Assembly (NCBI GenBank): GCA_001829315.1 | Contig: MIAY01000008.1 | Coordinates: forward strand, 1-64,000 | Direction: 5' to 3' | Source of the DNA: Spirochaetes bacterium GWE1_32_154 | GTDB taxonomy: Bacteria; Spirochaetota; GWE2-31-10 | DNA length: 64,000 nucleotides | In this document: piece after piece, positions 1 through 9,389 of the stretch | Numbering within the stretch: position 1 is the stretch's first letter | Layout: every line of letters begins with the position of its first letter | Translations under genes and position numbers: made by a program | The notes under the pieces: generated by a model | Seen by the model: only the letters and a program-made list of their open reading frames with translations | Databases searched by the model: none | What the model was told of the DNA's origin: nothing

Positions 1-339
1 TGGTCGCTTGCAAATGCAAACCAATCAATTATCGCAAATAATAATCATAGTCGCAAACCACAAAGCAAAAAAATTAGCCGCCGGTAGGTCTGTCGAACAA
101 TTCTTATACCGAATACACAGTATATAATAAAATCCCCTGAAATTCCAGTAAATCATACCATATAAATAAAAAAAACAAATTAATACAATCAAATATTCTG
201 CATAATACCGAACTAATCAGGATTATGCAGAATACATATAATCAGGAGAGAAAAATATAAAGTTTTTAAAGTTTGTAAAAAAGAGGTTTAATTATCCGGA
301 AAAAGCAACATTCTATCTTTATAACCGGGTTCAGAATTA
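1..339. other. Intergenic region at the window edge
   Basis: No reading frame with coding character and no recognisable RNA is seen in this AT-rich stretch. It lies downstream of the leftward esterase gene. A gene ending left of the window could have its 3' region here, but nothing in the sequence shows that. Confidence 0.4.
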
Positions 340-1230
340 CTATCTATTATGCAGCAACAACCACTCATACAAATTATAACCATTTAATTTCAATTCGCCG
401 GAATACGCTTTTGACCAGCCGTCATGGGTATTTTCATCGATCAGTGTCAATACCGGTTCAGGAGTCATACCGATCAACTTACTATACAAATTATTGACCC
501 ATGCAACATTTGAAATATAATCCCCTGTGTGATGTATCATCCAGATCGGAAGTTCTGATGCGGCAATAGAAGCTGCTTCTGTTGCATCGATATAATGTGT
601 TGGATATGCCTCGTCAATATATGAAGCAATTGGCACCATTGCAGCTATTTTTCTGCCATAATCACTGCTGTATGCAACATAGGTAAGCGACCTTGCCCCT
701 CCCATACTGCTGCCGGTAAGATAAATACGGCTTTCATCGACATTATAATGGCTTTTCATGTACTCAACAATATCGTCAACCTCTGTCGGGAATATACCAA
801 AATGCCACTCTTTTACTGAATTGTCACTAAAAAACTGTGGCGAAATAATTATAAAACTGAACTCCTCATTGTTTACCGTAAAAGAAGCCGGTAGATTACC
901 TTTTTGAAATTCATATAATGGACCACTTAGCAATAACTTTCCTAATTCATCTGTATTACCAACACCAGATTCGCCAACACCGTGAATGTAAATAATCAAC
1001 GGGTATTCTTTGTTTTTATCAACCGGGTCATACCCTTCAGGAAGGTATTCATAATATCCAAGACAGTGATCGCTTAACCTGGTATTATACCGCGGTGTTA
1101 GTGTTGGTTTATTATCAGATTGAGGAGTATCGGATTTTTCATTATTTACAGGCATGGTACATTGTATAAATAGTGATAACACGAAAATAGTTGTACATAT
1201 CAATGTTCCGGTTTTTTTTATTAGTTTCAT
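340..1230 (-). CDS. Lipoprotein alpha/beta-hydrolase (esterase/peptidase-like)
   Basis: Predicted secreted lipoprotein esterase of the alpha/beta-hydrolase fold. The N-terminus has basic residues, a hydrophobic stretch and a lipobox ending at Cys24 (FIQC), so it is probably anchored in the envelope. The nucleophile elbow is GSSMG with Ser175, preceded by a YIHGVGE strand-loop near residue 82 that fits an oxyanion-hole HG motif. Asp237 (HHTGD) and His269 (NTHDGW) complete a plausible triad. The layout resembles PHB-depolymerase, feruloyl-esterase and prolyl-oligopeptidase-like hydrolases. The start has a good GGGAGAG ribosome site. It is divergent from a putative glycosidase lipoprotein, which suggests a shared role in carbohydrate or ester breakdown. 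The substrate is unknown. Confidence 0.75.
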   Translation of the reverse strand: MKLIKKTGTLICTTIFVLSLFIQCTMPVNNEKSDTPQSDNKPTLTPRYNTRLSDHCLGYYEYLPEGYDPVDKNKEYPLIIYIHGVGESGVGNTDELGKLLLSGPLYEFQKGNLPASFTVNNEEFSFIIISPQFFSDNSVKEWHFGIFPTEVDDIVEYMKSHYNVDESRIYLTGSSMGGARSLTYVAYSSDYGRKIAAMVPIASYIDEAYPTHYIDATEAASIAASELPIWMIHHTGDYISNVAWVNNLYSKLIGMTPEPVLTLIDENTHDGWSKAYSGELKLNGYNLYEWLLLHNR

Positions 1231-1398
1231 TGTGATACTCTCCCATAGTAGCTAAAAGCATAATTTGTAAGTAATATCCTGTCTCACATGAAAAACACAC
1301 GAAATATTTATTTATCAAATGCTGCTAATTAAAATCGTGTGATTTTCAACTTCAATCAGATATCTATGTAACTAATTGTATAAAAGGAGTAGTGACGT

Positions 1399-3630
1399 AT
1401 GATGTATTGTAAACGAATAGTATTATCTGTAATGTTCATAGGAATAACTATTTTATTCTCTCAGTGTACCGGGATGAGTGTAACTCCGGTGAAAGATGAT
1501 GTGACAACAACACCTGTTTATAGAGACCCGGTGACTTATACGAGTGAAGCAGGCAGTGTTGGTATGAATGTCTGGTTTTTAAGTTCATGGGATGGTTCAA
1601 ATGCATTTGCAGATCTTATGAAACATGGCGGAAACTGGAATCACGTGGAGGATGGTGAACAGCCTGCTGTTCCAATGGATGAAAAAGGGTGGCCATTGAG
1701 TGATTTTCGGGTAAAATTGTTTGAAGGGGCTGCAGTCAGAGGTGTTGATTTTAACGGTACATACAAATTAAGTTTCACTGGTCAGACTGATATAATTCGC
1801 GGTCTCTGGAGTGATCTTGCAATTACCAATAAAGTATATGATGAGGCAACTAATACGACAACCTGCGATGCAACGTATTCAGGATTACATGATGGTTCAA
1901 ACGGCGGAGTAGTATTTGAAGGAACAAGAAAAACGCCTCAGAGTCCATTAAATTCCGGCATATCTAATATGAAAATGTTCAGACCGGGTTACCCGGGTGA
2001 TGGTTCACAGATGTTCACGACTCCGTTTCTTAATGCGATTAAAGCGGCAGGTGTTATAAGGACTATGGACTGGATGGGTATCGGCGGTAATGCGAATATT
2101 AATTGGAGTGAGCGAACACCTCCTGATAATCCGGCTGTTACAAGATTGACCGAACCGTATACGACGACAAGTGACGGTCTGGTTTATACCAATCTCAATT
2201 CCGGTATGTCTATCGAGCATATTGTACGGCTTTGCAACGAAGCAGATAGCGACTTGTGGATCAATATACCAACATTAGCCAATGATGACTATGTGCGGAA
2301 AATGGCTCAGGCGATTCGTTTTGGTACTGATGGTGTAAATCCTTACACGACAAAGGTGAATGCCCCGGTATATAAGCCGCTTAAAGACGGTCTTAATGTC
2401 TGGGTTGAATATTCAAATGAAATCTGGAATAATTTTGGCGGAACTGAAGGCGGATTTCGAGCTTTTTATTTTATACAGGATGAGGTAAGAAAAATTGCAG
2501 CAACTCAACCAAATCATCCGCTTTTTTATACAGGAAAAGGTCGAAATCCTGTACCTAATGATGAGATTTATGATTTACTGTATAAATATCCTGCATGGAG
2601 ACTTGGCAGTATAAGTAAATTATTCCGTGAGGTTTTTGGAGATTCCAATATGATGACGCGTGTTCGACCGATTCTTGCAACTCAGCAGGGTGATGCGAAT
2701 GCGACATTAAGCAGATGTCTGACTTGGGCTGAACAATACTACAAGGATTTTGAAAGTCATGATCTTACGTATTATTATTATGGAATTGGTGGTAGTGCGT
2801 ATTATGGAGTTAATGAAGGGTATAAGTCGATTAATCCGGATGTATTTTTTAATCCCGCTGCGTATCCTGACGAGGTATTTAAGAAAATGAACCTTATCGA
2901 CAGTACCTGGGCTCATACTTATGGATTAAAAAGAGTTGCTTATGAGGGGGGGCCGAGTCTCGATTCAATCGAAAAAACGATGAATGAATTTACTGATATC
3001 CAGATGCATGCACTTAATGAAGATCCGCGTATGCAGGATCTCGTAGAAAAAAACCATGATCTGTGGGATCAGACCGGCGGTGATACACTGGTGTATTATT
3101 GTGTAGCCGGAGCTTCAAGATGGGAGTTTCTACGCTTCATTACAGATACTACTTCACCAAAAATGAAAGCCTTAAAAAATCTCAAGTCACGCGGAAAAGC
3201 AAAAGTTACTGCCGGTGCTCCATTACCTGGAACGATCAGTATTGCCAAATATCACGGGCCGGAAGTTCGTAATATAGAAACAGCTGGCGGATATTTCACA
3301 GGTGAGGGCGATCAGATGGTGTATAATGGTATAGATGCCAGAACGGTTGAAGAGTACTTCACACTTGTCGGTCACTCTGATGCACCTTTCACCGGAACTA
3401 TTACAGTGAAAGGTGAGCGATTCTATATGGATCATCCCGATTATCCCCATGGAACAACCCGCATTGCAATTTATATAAACGGTAAAAAACAGGGAACTGT
3501 TGGTATATCCGATACCGGTGGTATTACAGAGTCTGATTCGCTTGCAGTTGAAATACCGGCCGGATTTGTGGCTGTCAGGGTTCAGGTTGAGGAAGGCTGG
3601 ATGTCACTTCACTCGGCAACAATTAAGTAA
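1399..3630 (+). CDS. Large lipoprotein, putative TIM-barrel glycosidase
   Basis: Surface lipoprotein of 743 residues with a lipobox at Cys23 (FSQC). The middle contains WVEYSNEIWNNF, where Asn340-Glu341 looks like the Asn-Glu acid/base pair of clan GH-A glycosidases. A YEGGPSLD segment places Glu516 about 175 residues later, where a nucleophile would be expected. The last about 120 residues are beta-rich and may be an accessory carbohydrate-binding or Ig-like domain. I recognise similarity to proteins loosely annotated as cellulose-binding, but not a specific GH family. Start: an AAGGAG site lies 9 bases upstream of a double ATG. Its divergent neighbour is an esterase lipoprotein. Function in polysaccharide breakdown is inferred. 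Confidence 0.6.
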   Translation: MMYCKRIVLSVMFIGITILFSQCTGMSVTPVKDDVTTTPVYRDPVTYTSEAGSVGMNVWFLSSWDGSNAFADLMKHGGNWNHVEDGEQPAVPMDEKGWPLSDFRVKLFEGAAVRGVDFNGTYKLSFTGQTDIIRGLWSDLAITNKVYDEATNTTTCDATYSGLHDGSNGGVVFEGTRKTPQSPLNSGISNMKMFRPGYPGDGSQMFTTPFLNAIKAAGVIRTMDWMGIGGNANINWSERTPPDNPAVTRLTEPYTTTSDGLVYTNLNSGMSIEHIVRLCNEADSDLWINIPTLANDDYVRKMAQAIRFGTDGVNPYTTKVNAPVYKPLKDGLNVWVEYSNEIWNNFGGTEGGFRAFYFIQDEVRKIAATQPNHPLFYTGKGRNPVPNDEIYDLLYKYPAWRLGSISKLFREVFGDSNMMTRVRPILATQQGDANATLSRCLTWAEQYYKDFESHDLTYYYYGIGGSAYYGVNEGYKSINPDVFFNPAAYPDEVFKKMNLIDSTWAHTYGLKRVAYEGGPSLDSIEKTMNEFTDIQMHALNEDPRMQDLVEKNHDLWDQTGGDTLVYYCVAGASRWEFLRFITDTTSPKMKALKNLKSRGKAKVTAGAPLPGTISIAKYHGPEVRNIETAGGYFTGEGDQMVYNGIDARTVEEYFTLVGHSDAPFTGTITVKGERFYMDHPDYPHGTTRIAIYINGKKQGTVGISDTGGITESDSLAVEIPAGFVAVRVQVEEGWMSLHSATIK

Positions 3631-3682
3631 AGAAATGTTATCGGGTTTTTAGAGGAATATCTCTAACAAAACGATCAAATTC

Positions 3683-3717
3683 GAGCATACAAAAAATTAC
3701 TATTTTTTTGTATGCTC
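3683..3717. terminator. Bidirectional intrinsic terminator
   Basis: The arm GAGCATACAAAAAA pairs with TTTTTTGTATGCTC across a short loop, giving A- and T-rich tracts on both strands. It lies between the convergent glycosidase-like gene and the solute-binding-protein gene and can end transcription from either side. Confidence 0.75.
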
Positions 3718-3725
3718 CACTTTCA

Positions 3726-4457
3726 CTAATTTGCTGCCTTTACTATGCCTTTTTCTATCAAAACCTGATGTGCTGTATTAATTTTTTTCATCAGATTTTC
3801 AGCATCTGGTATTGCTTTTGAAACAATAAAGAAAACGGGTATAATTGCTAAAGATGTTGACTTTAATCCATCGATTTTTATTGTATCTAACACGACATCA
3901 ATCGGTGCTGAATAGTCTAATAAATAATCACCTCGTCCGCCTTGCAGCATTTTCAAGGCACTTTCGTGAGAGTCTGTTTCGTTTAGTGTACATTTATTAT
4001 TCGGGTCATTTAAAAATGTAATGAGTCCGGCATAGGAATATCCCCTGATAACAATGATTGATTTTCCAGCAAATTGCCCTTTTTCGGTTACAACAGGTCT
4101 GTCACCAATACTATACGATTTTATTACTATATTAACGAATGGATATTCTCCAATTAAAATGTTATCTTTTAATGATGGAACGCTTGGAATACCAATATTA
4201 ATCGCTACTTTTCCTGTTAGTATGTTTGAATATAATCTATTACTTGGTTCTACTGCAAATTTAAAATCTTTTTGAATATCAAATCCGGCTTCTTTTAATA
4301 CCAATTTCACCGGTTCATGAAAGAAACCTTTTATTTCACCTTTTTCATCCATATAGGTAAATGGCGGGAAATCAGTGTAACCAACAGTCATTTGTGCAAA
4401 ACAAGGTGTAACGAACATAATCATTAGTGTCATTAATAAACCTGAAAAAATTCTCAT
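3726..4457 (-). CDS. Periplasmic solute-binding protein, family 3-like
   Basis: Predicted exported binding protein of the bacterial extracellular solute-binding family 3 (polar amino-acid type). A signal peptide (residues 1-21, ending FAQ) precedes the typical opening TVGYTDFPPFTYMDEKGE. No ABC permease or ATPase gene is nearby. Its ATG overlaps the stop codon of hydA by four bases (ATGA), and an AGAGGT ribosome site lies inside the end of hydA, so translation is probably coupled to the hydrogenase operon. At 243 residues it is a normal single-domain length. The ligand and the reason for linkage to hydrogenase are unknown; a sensory rather than transport role is possible. Confidence 0.75.
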   Translation of the reverse strand: MRIFSGLLMTLMIMFVTPCFAQMTVGYTDFPPFTYMDEKGEIKGFFHEPVKLVLKEAGFDIQKDFKFAVEPSNRLYSNILTGKVAINIGIPSVPSLKDNILIGEYPFVNIVIKSYSIGDRPVVTEKGQFAGKSIIVIRGYSYAGLITFLNDPNNKCTLNETDSHESALKMLQGGRGDYLLDYSAPIDVVLDTIKIDGLKSTSLAIIPVFFIVSKAIPDAENLMKKINTAHQVLIEKGIVKAAN

Positions 4458-6229
4458 AATAAACCTCTCTTTGTATAATGTGTGTGTAATAAATGATGTG
4501 CTTTGTCACTGCAGGGGGAACCGAGATATGCTGTATATAAATCCATAACTGATGGATTTTCATGCGATTTTCTCAATTTTTTACCTTCATCTTCCTTCTT
4601 TATGGCATTAAATCGTTTCATACGTACAATATCATCGGTTAATCGTGGCTGACCTCCACCGCTTATACATCCGCCGGGACAAGCCATAAATTCAATAAAA
4701 TGGTATGATTTTTCACCGGATATAATTTTTTCCATTACTTTGCGGGCATTTCCGAGACCTGAGGCTGCCCCGACTATAGCTGTTACTCCATTAAGCCAGG
4801 TGTAGCGTTCGAGGCAGTTTTCAAATGTAAGAGATACTTCCCGAATTCCGTGAATATCCATTAAACCATTTACGTGAAGTTTTTCAGCCGGTAATTCTCT
4901 GCCCGTTACCAGTTCATAGACGGTTCTAAGGGCAGCTTCCATAACTCCGCCGCTTGATGCAAATATATCAGCAGCACCGGTTGATCTTCCTAGCGGATCA
5001 TCAAATGAACTATCCGGTAAATTAATAAAATCAACACCGCGTTTATCGAGCATTTTACCAAGTTGCCTTGTTGTAAGGACAAAATCAACATCCTGAAAAC
5101 CGCTTGATGTCATTTCAGGTCTTCTTGCTTCAAATTTTTTAGCTGTGCATGGCATTATTGAAACTACTACAATTTTTTCAGGCGGTATTCCTTTTTTTTC
5201 TGAGTAATACGTTTTTATTATTGTACCCATCATCTGTTGAGGAGATTTTGCGGTTGAAAGATTATCAGTATAATCAGGATAATTATGTTCAAGAAATTTC
5301 ACCCATCCCGGAGAACAGCTTGTAAACATCGGGAGTTTTACGGAAGGATCTTTAAATTGTATTGCTTTTTCAAGTCTTTGAAGTAACTCGGTTCCTTCCT
5401 CAAGAATTGTCAGATCTGCAGTGAAGTTTGTATCAAATATTGCTTTAAACCCCATAATTTTTAGTGCGCTAACCATTTTTCCGGTAACGCAGGTTCCGGG
5501 AGGAAGCCCCTGGGTTTCACCAAGTGCAGCACGTATTGCAGGTGCAGTTTGTACAACAACAAATTTATCCGGATCTGAGAGTGCTTTTTCAACAAATCCT
5601 ATTTCATCTTTTTCATAGATTGCATTAACAGGACAAACAGCCGCGCATTGACCGCAGTTTACACAAACACTATCTGCTAATGAATCAAGTCCTGATGTTA
5701 CCATTGAGTGAGATCCACGTGAAATTATACCGATACTATTAACGCTTTGCATTTCTGAACAGGCTGAGATACAGCGTCTGCATAAAATACATTTACCGCT
5801 ATCCCGTACAATTGAGTATGAAGTGTCATCGATAGTTCGATTTTCAATTTGCTCATCAAAACGCCAGGAATCAACGCCAAAACGGTTGGCAAGTTCCTGT
5901 AATTCACAGTTGGTACTTCTTTCACAATTAAGGCAATCCTTTACGTGATTTGATAAAATAAGTTCGAGTGTTGTTTTTCGTACTCTCCTTATTACCGGAG
6001 AATCAGTTATTATTTTCATACCTTCAGTTGCATATAAAACACATGAAGGCATAAGTGCCGGTCTTCCTGCCACTTCAACCAGACAAATTCTGCAGATACC
6101 TTCCTTATGAAGATCTTTCATAAAACATAACGTCGGTATTTTTATTCCAACTTGCAAAGCTGCCTCAAGAATAGTTGTACTGTCAGTTACTTCTATATTA
6201 ATTCCATCAATTGAAATAGTAACATTCAT
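4454..6229 (-). CDS. hydA: [FeFe] hydrogenase catalytic subunit HydA
   Basis: Catalytic subunit of a multimeric [FeFe] hydrogenase. Domains in order: plant-type [2Fe-2S] (Cys35, 46, 49, 63), His-ligated [4Fe-4S] (His95, Cys99, 102, 108), two [4Fe-4S] ferredoxin clusters (Cys147-157 and 189-199), the H-cluster domain, and a C-terminal small-subunit domain ending LLHTHY. H-cluster motifs are L1 TSCSPGW (about 303-309), L2 MPCTAKK (Cys361) and L3 ACPGGC (Cys517, Cys521). Ser306 stands where active enzymes usually have the proton-relay cysteine of TSCCP. The start at Met 6229 is chosen because AGGAGG lies 5 bases upstream; a longer frame reaches 6271 without such a site. The operon with NuoE/NuoF-like subunits implies an NAD(P)H-linked, possibly bifurcating, soluble enzyme. 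Confidence 0.92.
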   Translation of the reverse strand: MNVTISIDGINIEVTDSTTILEAALQVGIKIPTLCFMKDLHKEGICRICLVEVAGRPALMPSCVLYATEGMKIITDSPVIRRVRKTTLELILSNHVKDCLNCERSTNCELQELANRFGVDSWRFDEQIENRTIDDTSYSIVRDSGKCILCRRCISACSEMQSVNSIGIISRGSHSMVTSGLDSLADSVCVNCGQCAAVCPVNAIYEKDEIGFVEKALSDPDKFVVVQTAPAIRAALGETQGLPPGTCVTGKMVSALKIMGFKAIFDTNFTADLTILEEGTELLQRLEKAIQFKDPSVKLPMFTSCSPGWVKFLEHNYPDYTDNLSTAKSPQQMMGTIIKTYYSEKKGIPPEKIVVVSIMPCTAKKFEARRPEMTSSGFQDVDFVLTTRQLGKMLDKRGVDFINLPDSSFDDPLGRSTGAADIFASSGGVMEAALRTVYELVTGRELPAEKLHVNGLMDIHGIREVSLTFENCLERYTWLNGVTAIVGAASGLGNARKVMEKIISGEKSYHFIEFMACPGGCISGGGQPRLTDDIVRMKRFNAIKKEDEGKKLRKSHENPSVMDLYTAYLGSPCSDKAHHLLHTHYTKRGLL

Positions 6230-6248
6230 TGTATCCTCCTGATATGTT

Positions 6249-9200
6249 TTACTCAGTTTCTCTATAGTCACATCGTAAGCATCTTTTTGCTTCCTCTTTA
6301 ATTTTATAATCCCAATTCACGCCTCTATTTACGAGAAGGAAATTTTTTATTCTCTCTTCAACCGATGAATATTCAACTTCAACTCTTTCTGATTCCACCG
6401 GCTCAATATCAGGATCAAAATAAACAGCAGGGGAGTGTGGAATTCGCCATGAAAAGGTTTGTATGCAATCAGGATTCAATTTTTTTTCAATGGAAACGGC
6501 GACTTCCTCACCGTGGCCGATAGCTACTGCAAGATTTGCTAGTTTTATAACATCACCTGCGGCAAAAACTAACGGATCAGATGTCTGGTGAGTGTATTTA
6601 TTACTTTTTATTGTACCATCCCGATTTGTTTCAAGATTTTTTGCAAATGATAAATCTATTAACTGACTGATTGCAGGGATTAACATCCGGCAATTAAATA
6701 TAACGGTACTGTTTTCACCGGTTATTGGTTCCGGGCGTTTTCTACCGGAACTGTCATAATCTCCGAGACTTTGTTTTCTGCATTTTAATCCCTTAATTCT
6801 ACCGTTTTCAAGGAGTATTTCTTCAACATCAACAAGTTCAACCGGGGTTATTCCTTCCTCTATAAGCTCTTCAATTTCTTCATGGTCGGCAGGCATTTCA
6901 TCGATTGTTCTTCTATACGCTAAGGTTACGCTTTTAGCACCAAGTCGCAAGGCAGTTCTTGCCACATCAATCGCCGTATTCCCGCCACCGACTATGACAA
7001 CATCATCATGAAATTCTTTAAGGTCATTGTGAGCAACTAACCAGAGAAAATCCGTACCGCCGATTACACCTTCTGCATCTTCACCGGGAAGCCCGAGTTT
7101 TCTGCTTTTCCAGCCGCCGACAGCAATAACAACAGCATCATGCCCGGCTTTAATAGTATCAAACGAGATATCCTTACCGATTGTACAGTTTGTTTTTATA
7201 TCAATACCCATTGCTAAGATGTTATTTATTTCATTATCAAGAATTGCCTTGGGATATCGGTATTCCGGTATTCCATATCGCAACATTCCTCCCGGTTTGT
7301 CCTGTGATTCATAAACGGTAACAGTGTGGCCCAATCTTCTTAAAAAGAAGGCGGCTGTTAAACCTGATGGTCCGGAACCAATAATACCTATTGATTTTAT
7401 TTCAGCTTCCGGTCGTTTCATGATTTCAGGCATAGTGTATATTCCGTCTCTACCACCGCGTTCTGCCATAAATCGTTTAATTTCACGAATAGCAACCGGT
7501 GCATCAAGTGTATTTCTTCTGCATTTTGACTCGCAAGGATGAGTACATGTTAAACCGCATGCCATTGGGAACGGATTTCTGTCAAGATGAGCAATGAGGG
7601 CTTCTTCATATCGGCCTTCACTTGTAAAGGCGATAAAAGCGGGTATATTAACACCGGCAGGGCAGGCATTCTGACATGGTGTATACACGAGTTCGGCACA
7701 TACTCCGGCGGGGCATTTTTTTTCAATAATATGCGCTTCGTATTCTTCTCTAAAATTGGCAAGTGTACTTAAAACCGGGTTAGGTGCTGTTTGTCCAAGT
7801 CCGCAGAAAGCAGATATTTTAATATCTTCACCCAATGTGATTAATTCATCAATATCAGATAATTCACCGTGACCTTCGATAATTTTATTTAAAATATCAA
7901 GCATTCTTTTTGTTCCGATACGACAAGGCGGGCATTTTCCGCATGATTCATCCTGTATGAACTCCATAAAAAAACGCGCCAGGTCAACCATACAAGTATC
8001 TTCACTCATAACAATAAGACCGCCTGAGCCCATCATAGCGCCGGCTTTTTTTAATGACTCGTAGTCTATTTTTATATTTAAAAGATTTTTTGGAAGGCAT
8101 CCTCCCGATGGACCTCCGATTTGGGCACCTTTAAATTCTTTATCGCCGATTATGCCACCGCCAATATCATAAATAATTTCACCAAGTGTAATTCCCATCG
8201 GGACTTCAACAAGCCCGACATTTTTAACAGCTCCGGCCAGTGCAAATATTTTTGTACCTTTTGAGCCTTCAGTCCCCATTGATGCAAAAAAATCTGATCC
8301 GAATCTGAATAGTGGCGGAATGTTACTGAGCGTTTCTACATTATTAACAATTGTCGGAGCCTCCCATACACCTGATTGTGCTGGAAAAGGAGGTTTTGGT
8401 AAAGGTTCGCCACGCTTACCATGGATTGATGAAATTAATGCTGTTTCTTCTCCGCAGACAAACGCCCCGGCACCCATTCGTATTTCAATTGAAAATGAAA
8501 ACTCAGATTCGAATATACGTTCTCCGATTATTCCGCGTTCTTCCGCCTGTTTAATTGCAATTTCCAGTCTTTCAATTGCAAGCGGATATTCAGCCCGGCA
8601 GTAAATATAACCTTTTTGGGCTCCAATTGCATAGCCGGCAATAAGCATACCTTCAATGACACTATGAGGATCTGCTTCGAGTTGACTTCTGTCCATAAAT
8701 GCACCGGGATCACCTTCATCAGCATTACAAATGACATATTTTTTCCCGTTGAAAGCTTTTTCTTTAGCTGCAAACTCCCATTTTATACCCGTCGGGAAAC
8801 CACCGCCGCCTCGACCGCGAAGTGATGATTTTTTTACCTCATTAACAACATTTTCAGGAGACATCTTTTTCAGGATGTTACAAAGTGAAAAATATCCGCC
8901 GATTCCAATATATTCATCAATATTCTCAGGATCAATCAAACCTGCATACAAACGGGCAAATCTATGTTGTTTTTTAAAAAACGGTATATCACTCATATAA
9001 GCAACCGGTTTAAGAGTTGCAGGATTCTGATATACGAAATCATCTACGATTTTTCCTTTAACTATATGTTCTCTGATTATTGTATCAACCTTTTCCGGTG
9101 TAAGTTTAATATAAAGAACATTATCAGGATAAACAGCCGCAACCGGGCCTAATTCGCAGATTCCGTTACATCCTGTTTTGATAAGTTCAATAGCATCGCC

Positions 9201-9389
9201 ATATGTATGTATCGTTTCATTAGTATTAAATGCATTATAAACTGCATCACAGCCACTTGATTTACATCCTGTTCCACCGCATATTAAAATATACTTCTTA
9301 TCGGTTTGAGCATTTGCACTTCTGTTTTTTATTGATTCTTCTTTATTTTTTTGTATATTTTCAAGTTCTTTAAGTGATCTAATTTTCAT
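6249..9389 (-). CDS. hydB: HydB: NuoF-like subunit fused to a GltD-like NAD(P)H oxidoreductase
   Basis: 1046-residue fusion. Residues about 30-115 are a thioredoxin-like [2Fe-2S] domain with CGGTGC and a second TGCNGIC cysteine pair. Residues about 140-500 are the NuoF core: FMN/NADH motif GRGGGGFPTG (about 190), GAGAFVCGEETALI, and the [4Fe-4S] motif ESCGKCPPCR (about 485). From about 565 to the end is a GltD/NfnB-like module: N-terminal cysteines (CPAGVNIP, CGLTCTHPCESKC), FAD site IIGSGPSGL (about 667), NAD(P)H site VIVGGGNTAID (about 800) and a final CLRCDY. It should pass electrons between NAD(P)H and HydA, perhaps with a second flavin. The start has GGAGG and overlaps hydC by 11 bases. 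The typical separate HydB is about 600 residues, so the C-terminal module is an addition. Confidence 0.9.
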   Translation of the reverse strand: MKIRSLKELENIQKNKEESIKNRSANAQTDKKYILICGGTGCKSSGCDAVYNAFNTNETIHTYGDAIELIKTGCNGICELGPVAAVYPDNVLYIKLTPEKVDTIIREHIVKGKIVDDFVYQNPATLKPVAYMSDIPFFKKQHRFARLYAGLIDPENIDEYIGIGGYFSLCNILKKMSPENVVNEVKKSSLRGRGGGGFPTGIKWEFAAKEKAFNGKKYVICNADEGDPGAFMDRSQLEADPHSVIEGMLIAGYAIGAQKGYIYCRAEYPLAIERLEIAIKQAEERGIIGERIFESEFSFSIEIRMGAGAFVCGEETALISSIHGKRGEPLPKPPFPAQSGVWEAPTIVNNVETLSNIPPLFRFGSDFFASMGTEGSKGTKIFALAGAVKNVGLVEVPMGITLGEIIYDIGGGIIGDKEFKGAQIGGPSGGCLPKNLLNIKIDYESLKKAGAMMGSGGLIVMSEDTCMVDLARFFMEFIQDESCGKCPPCRIGTKRMLDILNKIIEGHGELSDIDELITLGEDIKISAFCGLGQTAPNPVLSTLANFREEYEAHIIEKKCPAGVCAELVYTPCQNACPAGVNIPAFIAFTSEGRYEEALIAHLDRNPFPMACGLTCTHPCESKCRRNTLDAPVAIREIKRFMAERGGRDGIYTMPEIMKRPEAEIKSIGIIGSGPSGLTAAFFLRRLGHTVTVYESQDKPGGMLRYGIPEYRYPKAILDNEINNILAMGIDIKTNCTIGKDISFDTIKAGHDAVVIAVGGWKSRKLGLPGEDAEGVIGGTDFLWLVAHNDLKEFHDDVVIVGGGNTAIDVARTALRLGAKSVTLAYRRTIDEMPADHEEIEELIEEGITPVELVDVEEILLENGRIKGLKCRKQSLGDYDSSGRKRPEPITGENSTVIFNCRMLIPAISQLIDLSFAKNLETNRDGTIKSNKYTHQTSDPLVFAAGDVIKLANLAVAIGHGEEVAVSIEKKLNPDCIQTFSWRIPHSPAVYFDPDIEPVESERVEVEYSSVEERIKNFLLVNRGVNWDYKIKEEAKRCLRCDYRETE

